Assembly: GCA_900769035.1 (NCBI GenBank)
Contig: CAAGFD010000123.1
Location: 1 to 6,111 of the forward strand
Reading direction: 5' to 3'
Source: Bacteroidales bacterium
GTDB taxonomy: Bacteria > Bacteroidota > Bacteroidia > Bacteroidales > Paludibacteraceae
DNA: 6,111 nt
The notes beneath the pieces are model-generated. The model saw nothing but the letters and a program-made list of their open reading frames with translations. It was not told where the DNA came from and did no database searches. How positions within the stretch are numbered: the first letter of the stretch is position 1; the number at the start of each line of letters is the position of its first letter. Of the stretch, positions 1 through 5,851 are shown piece after piece. The translations under genes and the position numbers were made by a program.

Positions 1-942
1 TAATGTAATAATAATTATTGTAAGAAGGATTGAAAATTTATTTCTTTCCTTTTCTATGTTATTTTTGTTGCTATAATCATTTTCCCAAGTCTCTAATGTT
101 GAAGAAGTTTTATATTCAATAATAGAGTCGCTTAATGACTTAGCATTACATAATTCTTCGTAAGCAAAGTCGTATTTTTTCTCTGCTTTATATTTTTCTG
201 ATAATAGAATATGATAGTTTAATTTGTCTTCGGGGTATTTGCTTAATATGTTTAGATAATAAGTTGCAGAATCTAAATTGTTTAATTCAATATAAGAAGA
301 TATTATATTTTTCAGTACATGATAATCCTTGTATTTGTTAAAGTAAGGAACTGCATTGGTTATGATATCAGCAGAGGATTTATGATTAATAATCCAATTA
401 GCGTTTATAAAATCGTATATTGAAGTATTTTCGTAGTTTTTTAAAAGGTTAGTGCATTTTTGAAAGTAAAAATCAGCACTATCTTCTTTTTCTAAAGATA
501 AAGTGAAGTAATACAGACTCAGATAAACTGAATCTTTATGTATAATAGATTGATTATATGTCTTTTGTAAATAAGACTCTGCAATTGTTGTATTGATGTT
601 TTTGAAAATTTCGAATAAATGATAATATAGTGTAGGAGTTAATTCCGGATATGATTCTATATTGTTTTCTGCCTCTTTAAGAACTTTGTAGGCTTTTTCG
701 TATTTTTCGATTCCACAAAAATAACATCCCATTAAAGTATTGCAATAGCAATATTTATCTGTTATATTATTTTCTTTATAGTACATAGAAAGTATTTGAA
801 GACTATCTATATTAAAGTCTTCACAATTATTATAAACCATACTTTCGTAGTTGCGGTATAGAATAGATTCGTCAATTGATTTGTCTTTGTTTGTGCAACA
901 ATAAAGAGATATGAGTAATAATAAATAGATTATTTTTTTCAT
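1..942 (-). CDS. TPR-repeat lipoprotein with C-terminal transmembrane segment, partial (cut by left edge)
   Basis: Reading the complement from the ATG at 942-940 gives 314 codons without a stop, to base 1. The N-terminus (MKKIIYLLLLISLYCC) is a lipoprotein signal peptide, with acylation expected at Cys15 or Cys16. The body is alpha-helical with TPR-like helix pairs, clearest at about residues 64-95, 145-170, 215-240 and 245-274; the spacing is degenerate. A charged stretch (about 280-302) leads into FSILLTIIIITL (303-314), the start of a membrane helix. Signal, TPRs, then a late membrane helix is the layout of Bacteroidota proteins that usually continue into a cytoplasmic coiled coil and a LuxR-type or other HTH domain. 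That makes a membrane-bound transcription regulator plausible, but the C-terminus is not visible, so this is inference. It is divergent from the lipoprotein/beta-barrel operon. The start is the only ATG placing a signal peptide at the N-terminus and lies about 27 bp from a TACCTTTG box. Confidence 0.9.
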   Translation of the reverse strand, partial: MKKIIYLLLLISLYCCTNKDKSIDESILYRNYESMVYNNCEDFNIDSLQILSMYYKENNITDKYCYCNTLMGCYFCGIEKYEKAYKVLKEAENNIESYPELTPTLYYHLFEIFKNINTTIAESYLQKTYNQSIIHKDSVYLSLYYFTLSLEKEDSADFYFQKCTNLLKNYENTSIYDFINANWIINHKSSADIITNAVPYFNKYKDYHVLKNIISSYIELNNLDSATYYLNILSKYPEDKLNYHILLSEKYKAEKKYDFAYEELCNAKSLSDSIIEYKTSSTLETWENDYSNKNNIEKERNKFSILLTIIIITL

Positions 943-968
943 GAATAGTGTATGTTTGGTTTCGCCAA

Positions 969-976
969 CAAAGGTA
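969..976 (-). promoter_or_regulatory. candidate -7 box of the TPR gene promoter
   Basis: The plus strand reads CAAAGGTA, so the minus strand reads TACCTTTG, a full match to the Bacteroidota -7 consensus TAnnTTTG. Transcription would start near 962, leaving a leader of about 20 nt before the ATG at 942. No good TTTG -33 box lies about 20 bp further upstream, so the assignment rests on the -7 element and its position. Confidence 0.55.
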
Positions 977-1180
977 CAATAAATATTTGAAATTAGGATA
1001 TAATAAGAGTATATGCACTAAAATATTTTACTTATCATTTGAAATTATTTTTGCGATATTACCCTGAATTATCCGGTTATTTAACATTAAATACTTGTGG
1101 CTACGATGTAAATGTTTTATATTCAACCCTTTGTATTTTGTAATAAAATGAAAATTCTAAGCATTTTGAACTGTTAAAAG

Positions 1181-1212
1181 TTTGCGCAATAGGTGTTGGT
1201 TTTCTAATTTTG
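1181..1212 (+). promoter_or_regulatory. promoter of the lipoprotein/beta-barrel operon
   Basis: TTTG (1181-1184) and TAATTTTG (1205-1212) match the Bacteroidota sigma-ABfr type -33 and -7 boxes, with a 20-bp spacer. Transcription should begin around 1219, giving a leader of about 40 nt. The leader is A/T-rich and has no strong Shine-Dalgarno, as is normal in this phylum. The palindrome TTGCGCAA overlaps the -33 box and might be an operator. Confidence 0.7.
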
Positions 1213-1258
1213 CAATCGAAATCCTAATAAAAACTTTTAATTTAAAATTAGACACACA

Positions 1259-2551
1259 ATGAAAAGAATTTTGCTATCACTTTTGATTGTGCTCGCTTTT
1301 TTCGGTTGTAAAGAGCATAATGAGTTACAAAGTGAAATCGAAGAATCAACCGTTAGTTATGATGGTGTGATGTTACAAAACACACTTGATGTAATTACTT
1401 CTATGGTCGTAGATAATCCTACGGTAATAGATTTTATTAATGCATCTATTGTTGAAGAAAAAGATTATTTGGAGGACAGAGTTTTGTTTTCAGACCTGTT
1501 TTCTGAAGATGCTAATCAAAATATTCAACAAAAGTCTATGGTAGATGTAGAGAGTTTTTCTCATTCTTTTAAGCATTATGCTTCTCTTTGTTCAAATTCT
1601 TTATTGAAGAGTAATTTGAGCGCCAACGAAGCAAATGGTGTTAATGCTGATGTGTTAATGCAATATTTAGTTGATAACAACATCAGTGTTTATTGTCCTT
1701 TCCCTCTCGATTATTACGCAGTGGATAATAGAATACCTGCAATAGCTGCTGTAATAGATGAGACGTTAGAAGAGTTTCCCGGTATTCAATTCTTTGCTGA
1801 TGGAACTTTTCAAGAAGTAATGGTAAGTCAAGCTTATGCTGACGAACATCCTGTATGGTTAATTAAAAAGGAGCATGATTATATTTTTAATCAGATGCTG
1901 CAAGATAGCGTAATTTCTATGCAGAAAGCCGGTGGTGTAGTTTTACCAAGGACAACTCATTATGAGGTTGAATTTAGAAGTATTTTCGTTACAGAGTACA
2001 TGGGACCGATAGGACAAGGAGATTTGGAAATACATTTATGTAGGTCTTTGGCTAATCCTCAGTATGATATGGCAGAAGAGTGTTTTAAGGGTAATTTTGA
2101 TGATATTTATACTGTCGTGTTACCACGAAAATATGTCTATAATGCCAAAAGAGGTTATGATAAAGGGTGGTATCAAATTAATTTCATTTTCGAAAATGAT
2201 TGGAAAACTACAGAATATCAACAATATTTTGCTGCTTATGAATATGATCCAAAGTATGAAGTAGAAAGTAGTTGTACTCTTCACGGCTCATATAAGACTA
2301 ATAAAGCTGAAGTGGGAGCAGAAATAAAAGTTGGCTTAAAATATCGCTCACGAGATGATTTAATGGCATTAAAACAACTTGATAGAGACTGGATTTTTGA
2401 TATTATAGAAAATAGTACGGTTACTTATGTTGATGATGATGGTCGTGTTAGAAATACAGCAATAGATGGATGCAGATTGTTTAAACCATCTTCCTATATG
2501 ATGTTATCTATTACTAAAAGAGAGTATTATACATATCCAACAGTTCAATAA
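1259..2551 (+). CDS. lipoprotein of unknown function (430 aa)
   Basis: I do not recognise a named family. The N-terminus MKRILLSLLIVLAFFGC is a clear lipoprotein signal with lipobox FFGC, so Cys17 should be acylated after signal peptidase II cleavage. The mature protein starts KEHNELQSE, with no obvious Asp at +2. Residues about 37-115 look helical. Residues about 130-215 contain aromatic/proline patches (YCPFPLDYYAV at 145-155, HPVWLI at 197-202), and the C-terminal half (about 232-430) looks beta-rich. From memory, the order of a helical N-region, a PVW(L/V)I-like patch and a beta-rich segment resembles a widespread uncharacterised Bacteroidota lipoprotein type; I could not test this. There are seven cysteines beyond Cys17, several possibly paired in disulfides. 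It is first in a two-gene unit 17 bp ahead of an outer-membrane barrel gene, suggesting a joint envelope role. The start is fixed by the signal peptide and the upstream promoter. Confidence 0.93.
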   Translation: MKRILLSLLIVLAFFGCKEHNELQSEIEESTVSYDGVMLQNTLDVITSMVVDNPTVIDFINASIVEEKDYLEDRVLFSDLFSEDANQNIQQKSMVDVESFSHSFKHYASLCSNSLLKSNLSANEANGVNADVLMQYLVDNNISVYCPFPLDYYAVDNRIPAIAAVIDETLEEFPGIQFFADGTFQEVMVSQAYADEHPVWLIKKEHDYIFNQMLQDSVISMQKAGGVVLPRTTHYEVEFRSIFVTEYMGPIGQGDLEIHLCRSLANPQYDMAEECFKGNFDDIYTVVLPRKYVYNAKRGYDKGWYQINFIFENDWKTTEYQQYFAAYEYDPKYEVESSCTLHGSYKTNKAEVGAEIKVGLKYRSRDDLMALKQLDRDWIFDIIENSTVTYVDDDGRVRNTAIDGCRLFKPSSYMMLSITKREYYTYPTVQ

Positions 2552-2568
2552 TTTTAATTCTTTAATTT

Positions 2569-3177
2569 ATGAAATATATAATTTCTTTTATAATAGTTGT
2601 CCTTTTTAGTGTGAGTGTATTTGGACAAAATAATGAGAAAGATACTAATAAAAATATACCAATTCATTTTAATTTAAGATTAGATGCTGGTGTTGCTCAT
2701 ACTTACACTATTGATTTGATACCTGAAAATGGATTTACTTCTGCATTAACCGGATCTGTTGAATTGCCTCTTAATAAGAAAGGAAATTGGAATGTAAATA
2801 TTGGTGCAAGATTTTCTGAATATACTTATTATAATGGATCTATAGTTAATACATTTCCTTCAAAAGATATGTGGTATTTTGATATTCCTGTTGTATTTTC
2901 TTATGATTTTAATGTAAATACAAATTCAAAATTTAGATTGGGAGTTGGAGTGTTTTATTCACAAGTTATAGCAGAAAAATTTCATGAAAACGGGTACGAT
3001 TTATCATATGTTAAGGCTTCTGATATATTAACTACTCATAATGTCGGTCCAAAAATTGATTTTGGTTTCTTATATAAAAATTTTTATTTTGGAGGATCAT
3101 ATGAGTGTCTTCTTCAATTCTATGATGGAGGTGATTTTATTACTTTTGTTAGAGCTTCTGTGGGTTATAGATTTTAA
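2569..3177 (+). CDS. small outer-membrane beta-barrel protein (porin-family/PorT-like, 202 aa)
   Basis: A Sec signal peptide (MKYIISFIIVVLFSVSVFG, likely cleaved before Gln20) is followed by alternating-residue strands at about 32-47, 57-67, 73-88, 102-114, 121-137, 161-169, 171-184 and 191-202, about eight in all, fitting a small eight-stranded barrel. The segment WYFDIPVVFSYDF (102-114) resembles the Y-x-x-IP motif of the Bacteroidota outer-membrane beta-barrel (OMP_b-brl_2 type) family. The last residues, VRASVGYRF, form a typical C-terminal barrel-assembly signal ending in Phe. It lies 17 bp after the lipoprotein gene with no promoter or terminator between them, so the two should be co-transcribed and the products may form a complex. 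What it transports or binds cannot be told. The coding sequence is notably AT-rich (for example 13 G/C in 2821-2880). The barrel assignment is firm; the exact family is less so. Confidence 0.9.
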   Translation: MKYIISFIIVVLFSVSVFGQNNEKDTNKNIPIHFNLRLDAGVAHTYTIDLIPENGFTSALTGSVELPLNKKGNWNVNIGARFSEYTYYNGSIVNTFPSKDMWYFDIPVVFSYDFNVNTNSKFRLGVGVFYSQVIAEKFHENGYDLSYVKASDILTTHNVGPKIDFGFLYKNFYFGGSYECLLQFYDGGDFITFVRASVGYRF

Positions 3178-3234
3178 TTGCTTTGTTTACATGAGATAAT
3201 CTAATTTGAGATAGATTTATTGTCTTAACTTAAG

Positions 3235-3290
3235 AGAAAGGGATGTTGATATGAATAATCACATCCCTTTCTTGTTTTTTTTATTTTTTA
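3235..3290 (+). terminator. Rho-independent terminator of the lipoprotein/beta-barrel operon
   Basis: A perfect 12-bp inverted repeat (AGAAAGGGATGT at 3235-3246, ACATCCCTTTCT at 3261-3272) encloses a 14-nt loop and is followed at once by a T-rich tract to about 3290. It lies 57 bp after the beta-barrel stop codon and just before the next promoter, so it insulates the two operons. Confidence 0.9.
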
Positions 3291-3293
3291 GTA

Positions 3294-3325
3294 TTTGGCT
3301 ATGTTGTGATAAATATATACCTTTG
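3294..3325 (+). promoter_or_regulatory. promoter of the decarboxylase/nucleosidase operon
   Basis: TTTG (3294-3297), a 20-bp spacer and TACCTTTG (3318-3325) make a textbook Bacteroidota promoter. The start site should be near 3332, giving a leader of about 95 nt. It begins right after the upstream terminator's T-tract. Confidence 0.8.
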
Positions 3326-3357
3326 CATCCGTTTTTAATTTATGTGATTTTGTTTTA

Positions 3358-3402
3358 CAATGTAAGTGATTTACATCTACATTTTTCATTCAATGTAAGT
3401 GA
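3358..3402 (+). repeat. pair of 12-nt direct repeats in the decarboxylase leader
   Basis: CAATGTAAGTGA occurs exactly at 3358-3369 and again at 3391-3402, a 33-bp period. Both copies fall inside the predicted untranslated leader. Copy 1 can fold as ATGTAA (3360-3365) with TTACAT (3371-3376). Copy 2 can pair CAAT (3391-3394) with ATTG (3403-3406), or TTCATT (3385-3390) with AGTGAA (3398-3403, one G-U pair). The repeat could be a double operator or an RNA element; its function is unknown. Confidence 0.6.
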
Positions 3403-3426
3403 ATTGCTTTTGTAATAATTTAAAAA

Positions 3427-4818
3427 ATGAAGAATAAGTATATTGATTTAATTCAGCAAACATTCGAATTTCCGAATGATGAATTTACTGTGGAAGATGG
3501 TCAGTTAGAGTGGTTTAATATCCCTCTGATGGATGTTATAAAGCAGTATGGTACGCCTCTTAGATTGTGTTACCTCCCTAAAATAGGTGCAAATATCCAA
3601 CGTACTCGCCGCATGTTTAATGTTGCTATGGCTAAAGTTGATTATGCCGGTGATTACAATTATTGCTACTGCACAAAGAGCTCTCACTTCTCTTTTGTCA
3701 TGGAAGAGGTGTTGAGAAATAAAGTAAATATAGAAACTTCTTCCGCTTTTGACATCAATATTCTTGAGTCTCTTTATGATTCAGGCGATTTGGATGTAAA
3801 TACTTACATTATTTGTAATGGATTTAAACGTCCTCAATACGTGGAAAATATTCAAAATCTTATTGCAAAAGGATTTGTTAATGTAATTCCTATTTTGGAC
3901 AATAAGTTGGAACTTGATTTGTTTAAACAGTCGGAAGATTCAGTGATGAATGTCGGTATTAGGATTGCTTCGGAAGAGGAACCAAAATTCGATTTTTACA
4001 CTTCACGTCTTGGTATCAGATACAATGATATTATTCCTTATTACAAAAATCGCATTCAAAACGACCCTCATGTAAAACTGAAAATGCTCCATTTCTTTGT
4101 AAATACCGGTGTAAGAGACACTCTTTATTATTGGAATGAACTTTCAAAAGCAGTGAATTTATATTGTGAGTTGCGTAAAATTTGTCCGGATCTGGATTCT
4201 TTGAATATCGGAGGCGGTATGCCTATTCAAGCACATCTCGACTTCGAGTTCGATTACGAATATATGATAGAGGAAATAGTTGCTCAAATCAAAAATATTT
4301 GCATGAATAACGGTGTGCCGGAACCGAATATTTTTACCGAATTCGGCAGTTATACCGTGGGCGAGAGTGGTGCTATGTTGTATAGTATTGTTAACCAAAA
4401 ACAACAAAACGACCGCGAAAAATGGAATATGATCGACTCCTCTTTTATGACTACTTTGCCTGATACGTGGGGTATTAATCAACGTTTTGTGATGCTGGCT
4501 ATAAATAATTGGGACTCGGAATACGAACGTGTCAACCTTGGTGGTCTTACATGTGATTCCGAGGATTTTTATAATGCAGAGGCGCATTCTAATGCAGTCT
4601 TTATGCCAAAAATAAAACAAGGCGAGGAGCAATACGTGGGATTCTTCCACATGGGTGCCTATCAAGAGAGCCTTGGAGGATATGGTGGAATACAGCATTG
4701 CCTTATTCCGGGTCCGAAACTTGTCGTTATTGATATTGATGAAAACGGTGAGTACTTTACAAAACTTTTTGCTAAAGAGCAATCATATAAATCAATGCTT
4801 AAAATATTAGGATATTAA
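3427..4818 (+). CDS. PLP-dependent arginine decarboxylase, Bacteroidota type (463 aa)
   Basis: This is an alanine-racemase-fold (fold III) pyridoxal-phosphate decarboxylase of the short arginine decarboxylase family known from Bacteroidota. It should convert arginine to agmatine in the cytoplasm, the entry to polyamine synthesis. The PLP-binding lysine is expected to be Lys84 in YCYCTKSSH (79-87). The barrel continues with ETSSAFDI (103-110), EEEPKFDFYTSRLGI (183-197), LHFFVNTG (221-228) and the glycine-rich phosphate loop IGGGMP (261-266). TEFGSYTVGESG (304-315) follows. In the C-terminal beta domain, GGLTCDS (372-378) supplies the Cys376-Asp377 pair expected to reach the partner subunit's active site, and GAYQ (410-413) the conserved Tyr near PLP. 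The length is normal for this family, much shorter than SpeA-type enzymes. The nucleosidase follows after 17 bp. Substrate is by family knowledge only; ornithine, lysine or diaminopimelate are less likely alternatives. Confidence 0.9.
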   Translation: MKNKYIDLIQQTFEFPNDEFTVEDGQLEWFNIPLMDVIKQYGTPLRLCYLPKIGANIQRTRRMFNVAMAKVDYAGDYNYCYCTKSSHFSFVMEEVLRNKVNIETSSAFDINILESLYDSGDLDVNTYIICNGFKRPQYVENIQNLIAKGFVNVIPILDNKLELDLFKQSEDSVMNVGIRIASEEEPKFDFYTSRLGIRYNDIIPYYKNRIQNDPHVKLKMLHFFVNTGVRDTLYYWNELSKAVNLYCELRKICPDLDSLNIGGGMPIQAHLDFEFDYEYMIEEIVAQIKNICMNNGVPEPNIFTEFGSYTVGESGAMLYSIVNQKQQNDREKWNMIDSSFMTTLPDTWGINQRFVMLAINNWDSEYERVNLGGLTCDSEDFYNAEAHSNAVFMPKIKQGEEQYVGFFHMGAYQESLGGYGGIQHCLIPGPKLVVIDIDENGEYFTKLFAKEQSYKSMLKILGY

Positions 4819-4835
4819 TTATTTCTTTTTTATCT

Positions 4836-5522
4836 ATGAATACAATTGTTGTTGTCGTTGCCATGCAATCGGAGTTCGATATGGTGATGAATATACTTGA
4901 CAAACCCGGTATTGTTAATCTTAATGGTTTTCATGCTGTTGAAGGTAAGAAGGGAGATGTGAAAATTGTGGTGATGAAACTCGGAATTGGTAAAGTTAAT
5001 GCCGCTCTTGGTGTGGTAGAATTAATACGGTATTACTCGCCGAAATATATTATTAATACGGGTGTAGCCGGAGGTGTTGGGGCTAACATCCATCAAGGTG
5101 ATATTGTTGTTGCCCTCCAATGTTGCTATCATGATGTGTGGTGTGGCACCGGGCATAGGGGGCAAGTGCAAGATTTTCCACTATATTTTAATGCTGATGA
5201 TAAATTAATTTCTGCCGCAAAAACTATTGATAACGAGAAGCTTAAATTCGGACTTATTTGTACCGGCGATCAGTTTATTACCGATGTATATCAAATACAA
5301 TTAATAAAAAACTATTTTCCGGATGTGCTTGCTGTTGACATGGAGAGTGCCGCTTGTGCGCAAACTTGTTTTATTTACAATACTCCTTTTATTTCACTAC
5401 GTATTATTAGCGATACACCGGGTGAACATGATGATAATTTCGTACAATACGAGCAGTTTTTTAAAGAGGCGCCAAAGCATACTTTCTCTGTAGTAGTAGC
5501 TTTGCTTAATGCTATTATGTAG
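4836..5522 (+). CDS. mtnN: 5'-methylthioadenosine/S-adenosylhomocysteine nucleosidase (228 aa)
   Basis: This cytoplasmic N-ribosyl hydrolase releases adenine from methylthioadenosine (MTA), S-adenosylhomocysteine and usually 5'-deoxyadenosine, relieving product inhibition and feeding methionine salvage. Family landmarks appear in order: AMQSEFD (9-15) with Glu13 matching E. coli Glu12; NTGVAGG (74-80), the purine/phosphorylase signature; YHDVWCG (98-104) and GQVQDFP (109-115) around the active-site lid; TGDQFI (143-148); VDMES (167-171), whose Met169-Glu170 contact the ribose; and RIISD (189-193), with Asp193 matching the E. coli catalytic Asp197. Length is close to E. coli MtnN, and all key residues are present. 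It starts 17 bp after the decarboxylase with no promoter or terminator between them, so it is the second gene of that operon. Co-expression with a polyamine enzyme fits disposal of the MTA made by aminopropyl transfer. Confidence 0.95.
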   Translation: MNTIVVVVAMQSEFDMVMNILDKPGIVNLNGFHAVEGKKGDVKIVVMKLGIGKVNAALGVVELIRYYSPKYIINTGVAGGVGANIHQGDIVVALQCCYHDVWCGTGHRGQVQDFPLYFNADDKLISAAKTIDNEKLKFGLICTGDQFITDVYQIQLIKNYFPDVLAVDMESAACAQTCFIYNTPFISLRIISDTPGEHDDNFVQYEQFFKEAPKHTFSVVVALLNAIM

Positions 5523-5540
5523 CTTTTCCCCTTTTTTATG

Positions 5541-5594
5541 ATAACGCTAATCGGGTTATTCCTTTGTGAGTTACCGGATTAGCGTTATTTTTTT
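5541..5594 (+). terminator. Rho-independent terminator of the decarboxylase/nucleosidase operon
   Basis: Arms 5541-5561 and 5568-5588 pair over 21 positions with two mismatches and one G-U. The outermost 12 pairs (ATAACGCTAATC with GATTAGCGTTAT) are perfect, the loop is only 6 nt, and a run of seven T's (5588-5594) follows. It lies 19 bp after the nucleosidase stop codon. Confidence 0.92.
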
Positions 5595-5666
5595 GTAAGA
5601 TACAATTTATAGTGTTGTACTACTTATGTTTGTTAATTATTAAATTATTGAAGCTTTGGATATGTT

Positions 5667-5697
5667 TTTGTAGTGTAAAATAAATATTGTATTTTTG
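5667..5697 (+). promoter_or_regulatory. promoter of the right-edge secreted protein gene
   Basis: TTTG (5667-5670), a 19-bp spacer and TATTTTTG (5690-5697) match the Bacteroidota -33/-7 consensus. The start site should be near 5704, about 147 nt before the ATG, so the transcript would have an unusually long leader. Confidence 0.68.
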
Positions 5698-5703
5698 TAG
5701 GCG

Positions 5704-5851
5704 ATTTTAATAGATGTTACCTCATATTTAACTTATTCGATAGGGGGTGATATGTAGTTTTATTCTGATTAGCGCAACGAACTGCCGGGAATATGGTTCG
5801 TAGCGTTTGATAGCTAATAATGATGTTATACAAAATTAATGAGATATTGTT
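5704..5851 (+). other. long leader with two predicted hairpins
   Basis: Hairpin A pairs 5714-5723 (ATGTTACCTC) with 5744-5753 (GGGGTGATAT) over ten positions, three of them G-U. Hairpin B pairs 5771-5782 (AGCGCAACGAAC) with 5796-5807 (GTTCGTAGCGTT), with one A-A mismatch, one G-U and a 13-nt loop. A competing or enclosing pair, ATTAGC (5768-5773) with GCTAAT (5813-5818), shares bases 5771-5773 with hairpin B, so two folds are mutually exclusive. No T-tract follows, so hairpin B is not an intrinsic terminator. I do not recognise a known riboswitch class. The folds were found by eye, without energy calculation. Confidence 0.4.

Larger units (their letters stand above)
943..1258. other. divergent intergenic region with two outward promoters
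   Basis: This 316-bp gap separates the minus-strand TPR gene from the plus-strand lipoprotein gene. It is AT-rich, and I see no convincing small ORF or RNA gene in it. Its recognisable content is a TACCTTTG -7 box facing left (969-976), a complete Bacteroidota promoter facing right (1181-1212), and an 8-bp palindrome TTGCGCAA (1182-1189) that overlaps the rightward -33 box. The middle (about 1000-1180) shows nothing I can name. Confidence 0.7.

Noticed and set aside
2064..2264. 66-codon plus-strand frame inside the lipoprotein gene
   Set aside because: It overlaps the lipoprotein in another frame, with low-complexity Ile/Met/Lys content and no upstream signals.
3198..3217. Small inverted repeat AATCTA/TAGATT after the beta-barrel gene
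   Set aside because: The stem is only 6 AT-rich pairs and no T-tract follows; the strong terminator at 3235-3290 explains transcript ending better.
3505..3687. 60-codon minus-strand frame inside the decarboxylase gene
   Set aside because: It is antisense to the region encoding the conserved PLP-lysine, with no supporting signals.
4159..4782. Antisense open frame of 207 codons on the minus strand
   Set aside because: It lies entirely inside the well-supported decarboxylase gene; the peptide has no signal, motif or recognisable domain, and no promoter or leader precedes it. It is a by-product of the codon use of the real gene.
5541..5588. Near-palindromic 48-bp element considered as an attachment site or repeat-element end
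   Set aside because: The tight 6-nt loop, the run of T's and the position 19 bp after a stop codon make an intrinsic terminator the simpler reading; no second copy is seen in the window.
5601..5619. Short inverted repeat TACAA/TTGTA after the second terminator
   Set aside because: Five AT-rich pairs with a 9-nt loop are expected by chance in spacer DNA of this composition.
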